Shown: positions 11,501-22,350 of the stretch, piece after piece | Numbering within the stretch: position 1 is the stretch's first letter | How the letters are laid out: each line of letters opens with the position of its first letter | Origin: Takakia lepidozioides | Taxonomy: Eukaryota > Streptophyta > Takakiopsida > Takakiales > Takakiaceae | Direction of reading: 5' to 3' | DNA: 64,000 bases | Assembly (NCBI GenBank): GCA_030704615.1 | Contig: CM060731.1 | Location: 63,220,756-63,284,755 of the forward strand | Program-made: the position numbers and the translations under genes | Notes under the pieces: model-generated | Databases searched by the model: none | The model's input: the letters and a program-made list of their open reading frames with translations, nothing else | Told to the model about the DNA's origin: nothing

Positions 11501-14008
11501 CACATGTTTGCCACAAATTACAGGTACACAGAAAGACACTCAAGCTTATATGTACCAAAACAACTGCAATAGGCTTTGAAGTGGAAAAAAAGTCTAGGCT
11601 TGAACACAAGTCAGTCACAACTCAGATAACCCGTAGCACAGGGAGTGAAACCAAGGCTTTGAAACTGGAATGAGCAATATAAAGTCTATTGCCGACATGC
11701 ACTCCCCTCCACAACATTATGATCCAAATATATCATCTCAGCATGTATCTGCATCAAAAAGCATCTACTATACTAGAGGGCCACCAACAAAGGAAAAGAG
11801 CTCACGTAATTGTGATGATGCCAGCCTTTGAGTTAGGCTTAACGCGAATCTCCAAATTGGGATTAGCTGCCATCAAGTCGGGGTCTGTAACACTTAGAAA
11901 GCGCAGCTTATCCAGCGCATCACTCGCATTGCTGCAATGCCTCAGAGCCAACCAACCTCAGAATCTACAAGTATTGAAAACCAGAACCGCATAACAGCAT
12001 AATCTACGTGAAGTCAACTAGGACCCCACCAGCAAGGACCCCACCAACGAACCCGAATCTCCTAATTGACACCGGGTTTGGTTAAAAATCAACTCTTCCT
12101 GCAGTACTATTGGACCGAATTTATCCTGGTTAAAACTAAACTAATGCCACAGTGGGGTTGCTGTACCTGACAAGCTCTCGAAGGAAGACTTCCTTGTTAC
12201 TGTAAAGACTGTGCACAATGAGGTCTAAGAGCCGGCTCACCTGTTCACAACCCCTCGTGCCACCACCACATCAGGTATGCAAATTTTTACATGTGGGTTT
12301 GTAGTAAATCCTGAACTCTTCTAGGCTCCTTATCAAGGCTATTGAGTACAGGTTTTCTGCTCTTTCACCTTTAGTGTCACCAATGAGACTGTAGGTTCTA
12401 TCATGTGAGGAGGAAAACCCTGAAACCCAAAACCCCAGTGCTCTCTGTCCATGATCAGCTAATCTATTAGGCAACAGGAACCTTCGAAGGATTAGATTAT
12501 ATCCTCAGCCTGGTACTCGATGCTTCTCTGTGGAGGCCTCTAGGCTCTCTCATGTGAGGAGGAAAACCCTGAAAATCAAGAATCCAGAGCTCTGTCCATG
12601 ATAAGCTCGATCACTCGGTAACAGATATCAAGGTAACCTTCGAAGGATTAAATTATAACCTCAGCCTGGTACTCATACTTCTCCGTGGAGGCCTCCACTG
12701 GGACCTCCTCTGCAACAGTTGCTTCACATCTGACACTGGTGTAGCTGTACTTAGCTCTGCGGACTGAACCATGTGCTCGCCAAGATTCACGGACAGGCGG
12801 CAAGCAAGTGCTCCCATTCAATGAAGCCGAAAATGCAGACCTTCTGCTGAACCGGGAAACAGCTCTCAATACCGGTGAAGACGTCCTCCGACTCAGTGAA
12901 GGAAAAAATGCAGACCTCCTCTTTTCAATGCCATCACGAGCATCACCAGGGGACTGCCAGCAATCAACGACAGTTAATCATTAAGTTACCAAATCATTGC
13001 TGCAACTGACCAAAGGAAACCTGTCTACCACAAGAGACAACTCCCAAAGTGTCACTGGCATCCAACACCGTCCTGGAAATGATGCATTGCATCTACATTT
13101 CCTAATGCAGCATCCTTCCCAACCCCCACAACAAGCCCCCGCCTTCCATTCCGCGCAATCATTAAGGAAATCGCAGTTGGTATTTAGTACGAACTTGAAG
13201 GACATCGAAAATGAGGGGAAATTTTTTGAAGGTTTGCTAAAACCCAGCACAGCAGTACTAAATGCGGGATGAATGAAGGTAAATGACCAATCTGCGAAAT
13301 AAAAGTGGACATACAGCTGAAGGCAAAACTTCACAATGTGTCTCTGGGGACCGATATACCACTACAAAATCTGAAAAAAATTCGCGATGCGATCAATGCA
13401 GTTATGACTGCACATTAGAGACACAACATTGAACAAGCTATTGCTCCACAGCCTTCTTATAGAAATGATAAGAAATAAATCCAGACAGCACCGGAACCAA
13501 CAGAAATGTCAGCAAAAATCAGGCATAAGATTTCATTCCGTGCAGTCAGAGCCCCAGTCTCTAGCGTAAGAAGGTCGCGAGACGTATCACTTTCTGAACC
13601 AGGATACCTCATTTCAGGATTTCAGTTCAAAAAAAAAGTAAAGAAGCTAAACCAAGGTCGAATAATGAAACCCTTGGAAAAACAAATGCTTCAGAGCTAG
13701 TGCTGGTTGAGGATAAAACCGAAGACAAAGACTGGAAACACTTGTTAAGCACAATGCAGCTGTAGGTTCAAAATACAGACACTAACTAACCGAAAATCAC
13801 GATATCTTCATACCGATGACAAAAGCCAGCTCGAAAAATAGGAAAAGGATTTCAACCAACTGTCGAGTCGAAAGCTTACCCCCTCTGAAACAATTAGGCC
13901 CTTTGTTGAGGGCAGAGCGGCGGCTGCACTGAGGCCACGAGCCCGGGGCGTCCTGGCCACAGATGGCAGCACGCGCCTTGAAAGCGCGTTCCTTGGCACG
14001 GTATACAT
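5571..14008 (-). CDS. HSP90: organellar HSP90 chaperone (HSP90.5/HSP90.6 type), 20 exons
   Basis: An ATP-driven chaperone dimer of plastids or mitochondria. Exons in transcript order: 14008-13880, 12953-12660, 12240-12167, 11931-11806, 11424-11331, 11128-11039, 10670-10527, 10303-10187, 9960-9907, 9630-9568, 9421-9317, 9146-9006, 8654-8562, 8414-8337, 8003-7749, 7342-7240, 6991-6817, 6689-6584, 6293-6183, 5894-5571. All have AG/GT borders and the total is 2676 nt (891 aa plus stop). Residues 1-141 are a basic, Ser/Arg-rich targeting region. ATP-site features: Glu163/Asn167 in RELVSNASD, DTGIGMT at 209, GKFGVGF at 254. The middle domain has the catalytic Arg500 in [26 protein letters not shown] lies in the C domain. 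The tail lacks MEEVD and has three QVPPPR repeats (833, 850, 870). By memory, the N-terminal half is closer to mitochondrial HSP90.6 (about 800 aa) than to plastid HSP90.5. Start: first ATG after an in-frame stop. Confidence 0.93.
12402..12699. repeat. tandem duplication of the exon 2 end, unit about 149 bp
   Basis: Two adjacent copies start with CATGTGAGGAGGAAAACCCTGAAA at 12402 and 12551. The second copy holds the real 3' end of HSP90 exon 2 and its donor (GAG|GTTATA on the minus strand). The first copy, inside intron 2, repeats the same exon tail but reads GAGGATATA at the donor, so the GT is lost and it should not be spliced as an exon end. Confidence 0.8.
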
Positions 14009-14307
14009 GCAGGCAATCCTGTATTTGCAGGTTGTCCGATGCAGCAAAGGATCCAGCACTCCGGCAGTTCTCCGGAGCGAAACACCAGCCGATTGCGGCC
14101 GATGCAACAGCAATCCAACCAGCTCCTTCACTCAAAACGGAGACCTGAATCCCTCAGCACCTTGATTATGCAGCAACAACTTGTGAACCCTCTCACACTT
14201 CGCTCGAGCTTTCATGCGAGACAAGAAGAGGCCGTGGAAGTCTCTGGAAGAAACACCACCGTCGCCGCCGCCAGAGCCAAGGGGTTTTCCAGATCCTAAC
14301 TATCGTC

Positions 14308-14434
14308 GACGATTTGGCGGACGACGTCCATCCTCTGGAACGAATTTCTATCGTTATGGCTGTGTTTCGTTGACGATTTGGCGGACGACGTCCATCCTCT
14401 GGAACCAATTTCTATGGCTATGGCTGTGTTTCGT
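14308..14434. repeat. 64-bp tandem duplication upstream of HSP90
   Basis: Two near-identical units beginning GACGATTTGGCGGACGACGT at 14308 and 14372. They lie 300-430 bp upstream of the HSP90 start codon, so they fall in the likely promoter or 5' leader. No defined factor site was recognised in the unit. Confidence 0.75.
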
Positions 14435-15554
14435 CCAGGCATAGCCACTTGAACACCTGTGCCACAACATTGTAATACGTTCAGACCATTGTCATCCACA
14501 GAAAACTGATCTCTTTATCCACAGGGTGTACCATCTGTCATCCAGCATTTGTCATCCGTCAACCTAATACTTTCATCCTTCTTCCATTTTCATCGGGGGC
14601 TGACGATCTGGGCAGCAAGAGTAATCATCCGTCTACTGCACTTTCCATCCAATAGTACTTTACCGTTACGGGTCCATCCACAGATGTCCTGTTAGAAGAG
14701 CTACGACTGGACGACTTTCATCCTAAAATCTCTAACCCTAAATTGAGCAGTGACTGCCAGGGGAGCTCTTAAGGGTTTGGGGAAGACGAGGGCTGGAGCT
14801 CGGATACGAGAGTTTATGAAGGACTGATTGAAAGAAGAAGATGGCGCATCACATTTCAGAACCCCGATCGTATCTGTAGACAGTTTTTTCTCTCAGACAG
14901 AAGCGCGACATGCTTTTTTCATTATGGCAATTGTATAGGAGGGAGGGGGAAGATCGGAACAGCATATGCCTTGCGATTCAGTACACCACATCGTTACTTC
15001 TCTACGAGTGCTCCTCCATTCCAATAACCACGTTGGCATTTGTGTATGATACTTTTTTGGTGTTCTGATTCTGGCCGGTTACTGCTTCTGTAGGTTTTGC
15101 TATGTTGTATCGTTTGGGCTCTACTAGCGACTCATGCGAATCGAGCAGTAGGGAAATCCCCGGAGAGAATACTTTATGTTTTGATTGTTGCAGAGCAATG
15201 GCTTCTGAAGTGGAAGGGCTCTTCTCCATTCATTTCTTGTCCATGGTTTGGTAAGTTTGAGTTGCTCCTCGTTAGGGCCCGGTGATCTCTCCATTTTGGC
15301 TTGTCCCGTTTTGTTAGGCAAGCAATTTGGTATGTATGTATACGTTGAATTGGAGTGGAAACATGAATCAACCGCAGATTGGAAAACCCCGATGACCCTA
15401 CATTTTTCCTTTGGTTGACGTCGTCTCTCTTCCTGAAATATGTGAGGCGTAGCTGCATGATTCTTGAGCATGTGCAACTTGCAAAACATAAAAACTCTAC
15501 ATTCAGACCTGAGCTATACCTGTATCGGAGGTTCTTCCACATATTCTAGACCAG
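14435..15554. other. intergenic, no gene seen
   Basis: Only short chance ORFs in overlapping frames. It may hold the 5' region of the HSP90 gene (minus) or of the ancestral IQ gene (plus). No element is supported. Confidence 0.5.
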
Positions 15555-17450
15555 AATCTTATCATAACAAGCTATCTTATTTCATCCTCCAGTCTCGATC
15601 GAGCGAGATAGCCAAGCAACTGTATTGTAGAGAGAATGTTGACACAGAGAAAATGAATGCAGCATCTTCACGTTGATGAAGTGATAGAGACAAGTGTTGA
15701 TGGGTTCATGGGTGCAATCCAGCAAATGAAGACACAAGTCTGCAACTTTTACACCTTGAAACTCGTGTTGCCAGGTAATATAGCCATATCGAAAGTAAGT
15801 TCTCTCTGACCTCTATAGACCATTAAATTTCTATCTGCAGCCTCATCACAAGCCATGAACTACTGCACTTCAGCTCATGTCAGAAAACCAGATGTACTTA
15901 AGCATTGTCCAGGCCCTGATCCCTTGTCAAACTTGGCAGGAAATAAGTCTCTAGTTTTTGAGGAAGCTTACATGCCTTTAGGATACAATGCTGATCGAAC
16001 CACACATTAAATTTGAGCCATGACTGGTGAATTGAGGGGCGAGTCCTTGCAGAATAATGTATATATGTAACGTCAAGTCATCGTCTATTTCAAACGTGAT
16101 TGTGCTGTGTGAAATAGAAGCGCTGATAAAAGTTCAGGCCAAGTACAAAGCAATGCTACAGCAACGTTTATTCACAAGTCGCAAATTTGCAGTCACAACC
16201 CTTCAGGGGGTTGTTAGAGGGTGCCTGGTACGGCGAGCCCTTCGCATTCTTCATAGGCAAGACAAGAATGCAGCAGTGGTTATTCAAGCCCACTATCGAG
16301 GATAGTTTTAGAGGAATCACCTCAAAAGTTATGCTTGCCCACGTGAGAAGACTGCAGGCATGGAAAAAATGCACGAGTTCTGTAAGTGCTTCTTACTGTC
16401 AAGAATTGCGAATTTGAAGATCCAGCAGCACTGGCAGGGAATGACAGCCCCATAGAATGTTTTTCGAAGTTGTGAAATCTGTTTTGAAGATCCAGAGCTG
16501 CTGGCATGGAGATCAGGTTCAGCAGCTGATAGGTAGAATGGAGAAAATCAGCAGCTGTCATTCAAAGTTGTTGCCAGGGTTATGTCCAGAGAAAAGTATA
16601 CATGTTACATAGGGCTGGGATTGTGAGTATCCAGGCTATCTGGAGGGGTACATTACTCCAGCAGAAGGTGGGAGCTTGTGGGGCAAAAGCAACTAAACTC
16701 CAAGCCAGTTGGCATGGGCTTTCTGCTAGAAGTACTCTTGGCAAATGGGAGTCTCAGCCACCCGTATTCAGACTTGTTTCCGTGGGTATCTCCAGAGAAA
16801 ATCTCATCAAAGCTTCAGAACAAGCATCATGAGGTTGCAAGCACTTGCAAGGGGTATTTTGGCACCACATGCAGTCAAAAGGATGAAGGAGGAGGTAATA
16901 AGGCTACATGCCTGTCTAGCAATGGCTGTTGCGACAATCTAGGGCAGACGGCATGGCCACCGTGTAAGACAGTCCCTAGCCCATCAGAGTAGATCAGTCC
17001 CCTGTATCCAGAGCTTTTACCATGGTCACATTGCGCTGGCGCAGTATAAAAAGTGCAGGTCTTCTATATCGAGGCTGCAGGCACAGTGGAGGGGTGCATT
17101 GCTGTGGCGGAAGATGCAGCAAATGAATAAAGTCATTGTTAAAATTCAGGCCTGCTTAAGGGGTAGAATTGGCAGACAAAGGCTTGCAAAACAACATCAG
17201 GCTGCCTGCAGCAATCAGGCAGTTGTGCGAGATTGGCTTGCCCGAAAAAGGCTTTAAACTCCGCCATAGTTGGGGTGCACAAAACCAGATGTGCCATAAA
17301 ATTACAGCCTACTTGAAGGCGGTGTTGGAGCAGAAAATCTGGTCTCAAAAAGTTACAAGCAGTGACAACAATTCAAGCAGCTTTCCGTAGTTGGCACCAA
17401 CGCAAGGTCCTCCGCCAGATGCACAAGGTGGGATGGCTCTTACTACACCT
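15555..17450 (+). pseudogene. IQ-motif (calmodulin-binding) protein pseudogene, copy A
   Basis: Plus-strand frames encode repeated IQ-type units: IEALIKVQAKYKAMLQQRLF, VTTLQGVVRGCLVRRALRIL, AAVVIQAHYRG, then MGVSATRIQTCFRGYLQRKS, LQALARGI and VIVKIQACLRGRIGRQRLAK up to about 17240. Tandem IQ motifs bind calmodulin or light chains. The density recalls plant ASPM-like or myosin-like proteins, but no calponin-homology or motor domain is present, so the family is unresolved. Two short exons with an intron (about 15785-15840) precede the IQ region. TAG and TGA codons and frame changes (for example at 16302 after HYRG) show it is dead. Bases 15555-16600 are repeated at 28091-29084. Confidence 0.7.
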
Positions 17451-18159
17451 GATCCTCACCGGGGTGCAGGCAGGAATGTGGGGGTAACTAACTAGAGGAC
17501 AGTCTTCTCATGAGAATCAACCAGTAATTGATGTTTTGGAAAGGTGGATCCTAACAATCCACGTGACGGTAACGGAAACCATTGTGGTTCTAGAGGTAGT
17601 GAAATGGCAGACTTTTGGGGTATGGTGAATTCTTCTTCAAATCACACAGAAATCTCGGAGTAAACTGGATTTCCATTGCAGTTGACTTCAACTCAAACCC
17701 TACAGTGAATAGTAGTGCTGACAATTATTCTCGTTTAGGTGAGTACTTGCAGACCCGAGTCCAAAGTAAGCCAGAATTGGAAGTGCAAATCCCTAAGAAT
17801 TGCCTGAAACAGACCGTTGGACTTGGGATACCCTGTGTGTAACACACTCCCCTCTTATTGAGGGGAAATTCCTATGGGTATAGGACCAAGCAGCACTGGT
17901 ACTGCTGCACAGTCCACCTTGGCATCCTCCTCTCAGCCAGTATTCCCAATCACAGCGAAGCACAGAAAGCCCATCAGGTGTCAGAGCTGGACAGGAAGGC
18001 CATTCCTCCTCCACGGACTCCTGCTGGGCTTAAAGCATTCTCCGTCCTGCCACTCCTCTAACCTTTGCAGCTGCCCAAGGAAGGATCTTCGCATCCAAGA
18101 GCTACAGTTGGCAGGACTGGCAATGGGGGAGCAATGTGTTGCCTGGAGACCACATACCC
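17451..18159. other. no gene recognised
   Basis: Short open frames without recognised motifs. It may hold the decayed end of the IQ gene or the decayed N-terminus of the following apyrase copy. Confidence 0.4.
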
Positions 18160-19340
18160 AGCCCTCTCTAGTGGTCAAAGGGTGGGGCAAGCCAGCTTGG
18201 GCTACTGGCACTGGTGGTAGTGTTACTATATCTCGGATATTCTTTCGGCCAGATGCATCGACAAAGGAGGCACTGCAGTTTGCCATTATGATTGATGGTG
18301 GGAGTAACTGGCACATGTGTGCAAAGTGAAGGTTATTACTGGGGTGGAGGAAGCATACTATGGGTGGATAGCCCTCAACTGCAATTTTGGCATAGTAGGA
18401 CACGCACCCAAGCTGCTCAACTTTGGTGCTCTAGATCTAGGAGGCTCTTCCTTTCAGGTGGCGATTGAACCAGATAGGGCACCTGTGGGGGACTACGGTG
18501 TGAATGTGATATTGGACCAACTGAGCACCACCTGTATGCAGTTTCACATGCTGGCTTTGGTCTGAATGATGCTTTTGAAAAATGTAGTGCAACACGCCAT
18601 TCACCTGCTACTAAAAATGGGGTGGTGGTGATGAAGACCGGCCAGGTGGAAGTAGAGCATCCTTGCCCACACAGGGGATAGCGGCAGCCATTTGCATGCT
18701 CCACTCATTGCATGCTTCCTGCTTCCGCTCTGGCGGCTGGAGAGCCCTACGTCAGTGGGAGTCCTGGCATTGATGGAGACACCTTTGCCCAGGTGGAATT
18801 TGAAGGGAGCTCCAAGCACCAGCCAGCTCACCAGGGTAAATGTTATGGACTCGCAGGGTTTTATTTGTTCTGAACAAATCTTTGGACTGTTGGCAACCAT
18901 GTCTCTTGAGGTATTGTTGCCAAAAGGACAAGAGTTCTGTGGCAGGACGCCCAATTCAGTGTGCCAGCATAACCTGGTGTGGATCGCTACTGCTTCTGTG
19001 CCCCTTGTGTGGTTGCACTGCTCCGGTATGGTTTGCAACTTCGGGATGACCGAATTCTGATTGGGTCAGGGGATTTTGCCTGGACTCTGGGTGCTGCATT
19101 ATAAAGCCCTGCGGCCCAGTCAATCAAAGCCCATGCAGAGTGGACTGGTCCTGTTTACGAACTCTTGGGTAGCTATTACCATGGGGGTGCTATTGCTGCT
19201 GTTGCTGATCTTGGTGGTGGTCATGGCCCTCTACAACTGGGGCATGTCTCTACCAAATATGTTAACTTTGATAAGAGTATGCCATCTGGAGCACCTCCCT
19301 GGCACACACTGGTCCTGGTTCCTGCTATATACTAATTAGA
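18160..19340 (+). pseudogene. apyrase (GDA1/CD39 nucleoside phosphatase, APY7-like) pseudogene
   Basis: Apyrases hydrolyse nucleoside tri- and diphosphates. Visible pieces in order: FAIMIDGGSN (degenerate first apyrase region) near 18280; ITGVEEAYYGWIALN and FGALDLGGSSFQVAIE (two apyrase conserved regions) at 18330-18470; in another frame HAGFGLNDAFEK near 18550; VEHPCPHRG near 18650; RILIGSGDFAWTLGAAL near 19050-19110; and a hydrophobic segment (VLLLLLLILVVVMAL) near 19185-19230. The order and the C-terminal membrane anchor fit the plant APY7 type. About 100 residues between the first two blocks are missing, and there are at least four frame changes or stops. It runs without obvious introns, so a processed copy is possible. 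Confidence 0.75.
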
Positions 19341-19399
19341 GTCTGTTTGAACAGTATTGCAACTGAGTCATTCATCTTTGGGATGATTTTGGTTGTTCA

Positions 19400-21053
19400 T
19401 GGAAAAGGTCAAAACTCAAGACTGTTTTTGAAACTGTACCTCATTAAAGCAGTCTTCATAACAGGAACTTCTCATCGACATGGCTCCTTTCTGACACCTC
19501 TGACCTTCATCATTTTTCTCACCGATACAGTATCATGTCACCTGCAGCTTAGATGTTTGACAGGAGCGCAGAAGTGCAGCATCTTGCTGATCCCACTTGA
19601 GCATGTAATTTGCTGCACGTTCTGCCACCTCCACATTTCCATGAATTCTGCAGGCACCAAGCAAGGCCCTCCATACCACAGCATCTGGTTTGCTTGGCAT
19701 TCTCTTAACCAGGTCCTCTGCCTCATCCAAGTGCCCTGCGCGGCCAAGAAGGTCCACCATGCAGGCAAAATGTTCTCCTCTAGGAATAAATTCATGATCT
19801 CCACTAAAGGAATCTTCATCCATTAGGCCCACATGGCTACATGCAGTGAGAACACATAAAAATGTGACACCATTAGGCTTCAACCCTTCCTGTTGCATTT
19901 GTTTAAATAAATCCAGGGCTTTCCTACCACAACCATGCTGGGCATATCCTGCCATCATCGCATTCCATGAGACCACATTTCGTTCAGGCATATTGTCAAA
20001 CACTTGATACGCATCCTCTATGTTCCCACATTTGGCATACATGGCGACCAGGGCAGTTTCTAGGACAGTATTTCGATCAATTCCGGACTTCAGGAGGTCT
20101 GCATGGACCTCTTTACCCTTCTCCGATGCTGCCAGGCTGGCGCATGCATTTAGAACACAAATGAACGTGACCTGGTCAGGCATCACCCCTTCCCGTCTCA
20201 TCTGCTCATAGGTATGCAAAGCATCCCTACCAAACCCATGCTGGGCATATCCTACCATCATTACATTCCATGAGACAACATCACGTTTAGCCATATTGTC
20301 AAACAGTCGATGCTCCCACATTTGCCATACATGTCGACGAGAGTATTCTCCATAACAATATCTGGCACAATTCCAGCTTTCATAATGTCCCATTATGTTC
20401 CACGTATACATATCTCGTTCGCACATTTTGTCAAATACAAGGCGGGCATCTTTGACGCTCCCGCACTTGGCATACATGTCGAGGAGTGTGTTGAGTAGAA
20501 AAATGTTTGGCTTGAATCCAGATCGAATAATGTGGGCGTGCACCTGCTTTCCCTCTGTTAGCAATTTCATCTTGACGCACTCCTGCAAGAGATGGACATA
20601 AGTATTGGGGTCTCCCAAAATGCCCCCTTGGTTCAAAATGTGCACTGCATCTTTCAGCTGTCCTGCCTTACATGGTGTCCTCACATCCCGGGAAGTGCGA
20701 GACATGCTCTTGTAGACTCTCTCCCTTGGTCCGTTGACAAAATCAATCGTCACAGTGGAAGTGGCTGATTCAAGCAAATGTGCTCCCCCTGCTTCCAGCT
20801 GACCTTCTACCCATGCAGTTGTCATGTAGCTATCAATCCATAGTGCCTTGTTGGTACTCCTGTGCTTGAAATCTGGTCCTCTAGGATGGATCTGTACGCA
20901 AACTCCATCCCTACCTCCTTCAGTTCCCCGACCTCCCCAAACAAAAATGCCTAGATCCTCCCCCTCTATGCCAGTAGCTGACATTGATAAATGTAACTTA
21001 CAGAGGGAGCACAACAACCACAACCACAATGACCTACCAAAGCTAGCTCCCAT
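19400..21053 (-). CDS. PLS-class PPR protein, damaged
   Basis: PPR proteins bind organellar RNA and, with E/DYW extensions, act in C-to-U editing. The open frame 21053-19533 encodes 506 aa: an N-terminal part without repeats, then PPR motifs from about residue 150 (TYVHLLQECVKMKLLTEGKQ, VSWNVMMVGYAQHG, NVVSWNAMMAGYAQHG, EHFACMVDLLGRAGHLDEAE, VVWRALLGACRIHGN). The segment near 20420-20290 is out of frame yet encodes a normal PPR in the next frame (AGIVPDIVMENTLVDMYGKC), so two compensating shifts or a deletion occurred. The E region is frameshifted near 19560: VSVRKMMKVRGVRKEP continues to 19460 in another frame. No DYW domain remains. It is probably non-functional, though a truncated PPR product cannot be excluded. 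Confidence 0.75.
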
Positions 21054-21659
21054 GCCATAACTGGTGGCAAGACTTTAAAAAGGTGGTTGAGCCAGGGAGG
21101 GAGAATGAAGATTTGTGACAAAGTTTTCAATGCATCATGTTGTCCATACCATGCTTTCACCTTTTCTGCCTCTTGTCCGACGTTGACTGGGGTCTGAAAA
21201 GTTTCAAAAGTTTCAATGGTGGGAAGACAATTACCACATAGTGCTGTAGAAAAGGCGAGACCCGGAAAGACGGTCCGACGCAATTGCTAATCACATCAAA
21301 TTGCACCATGTTCTCTCCTTCTCCCTCAACCCTTTCGTGGGCGCGGAGCCTTGGGCCTAAGCTGTGCGCCGCTACGTGGAAGGTGTGAAGGAGGTGATGT
21401 CTGGCGGTATTCACTGGCAAAGCATGGACAAGCGCTACCGGCATCCTGACTCAGTTTTCCCAGAGCTCAGGGCCATCACCAATGTCCATAACCAACTACA
21501 AGAGATAATTTAGAGCCTGATCAGATGCAGCACCTGCATCAACTTTGACATGTTGTAACGAACAAAGCGTCGTGACAACACTTTCAATTTCCAACAAGTA
21601 CGGTTCCTGATATATATATATATGTCCGCATGCCTGATATACATTTTCATATGTCAGAT

Positions 21660-21703
<44 letters not shown>

Positions 21704-22095
21704 TCAAAGATGGCTGTGTAGATGGATTTTACTCAGACTGGATACAAAGTGAAGTTCGCATCCTAAGAGAAGAAAGAGCTGACGCTGTGATGCAAGTGTT
21801 TTGTAATGTTGCGTCACACTTTGATTGTTCGATTTCTGCTTCTTTTTCCTGAAAGACATGATAACCGAGGTTATCAACCCCTGCAATGCCTGTCAGGTAG
21901 AAGCCTCTGGTAATGTTGTTTGTGTCATACAGTGGGATCAGTCTAGGACTAATTGTTGCCAAAAATGAAGTCAATAGAACCTGCAATGAAGCAGTGTTTG
22001 AAGCAGTGGTGACCTGAATAATCAAACAAAGTGTCTTGGGAACCATAGAATCCGCACTCATAGAACTTGGCTGCCATATCACCATACACCAACAA
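21054..22095. other. intergenic with a (GA)n microsatellite
   Basis: A GA dinucleotide run lies at about 21666-21699, and a short TA run at 21611-21622. No gene was recognised. Confidence 0.5.
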
Positions 22096-22350
22096 TGCCA
22101 CTGCTTAAATTTTCATCCTCCTTTTGCAGCTCCAGGAAAATTTAAGCAGGAAAAGGAGGATGAATCCAGCACAATGTACTCATTGCATGAGTACAATGTA
22201 CTACATCCAGCTCCAGGAAAAGGAGGATGAATCCTGCAGGATGTACTCATCAACCTCCACTTCAAATGGAAGCACAATGTACTCATCAACCTCCACTTCA
22301 AATGGAAGCACAATGTACTCATCAACTCCCACTTCAAATCAAAGCCATGA
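22096..22350. repeat. short tandem repeats, 36-bp and 40-70-bp units
   Basis: CACAATGTACTCATCAACCTCCACTTCAAATGGAAG-like 36-base units occur from about 22232 to 22345 (three copies). Upstream, CCAGGAAAA..GGAGGATGAATCC is repeated at 22132 and 22212. The repetitive ORFs on both strands come from these units. Confidence 0.7.

Noticed and set aside
12271-12474. Minus-strand 67-codon ORF in HSP90 intron 2
   Set aside because: It overlaps the tandem duplication and has no homology to the HSP90 sequence between exons 2 and 3.
14200-14430. Heat-shock elements in the HSP90 upstream region
   Set aside because: GAA and TTC triplets occur, but not as three correctly spaced alternating nGAAn units.
21666-21699. 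GA run as a GAGA-factor regulatory site
   Set aside because: It is a plain dinucleotide microsatellite far from any intact start codon; no support for a regulatory role.
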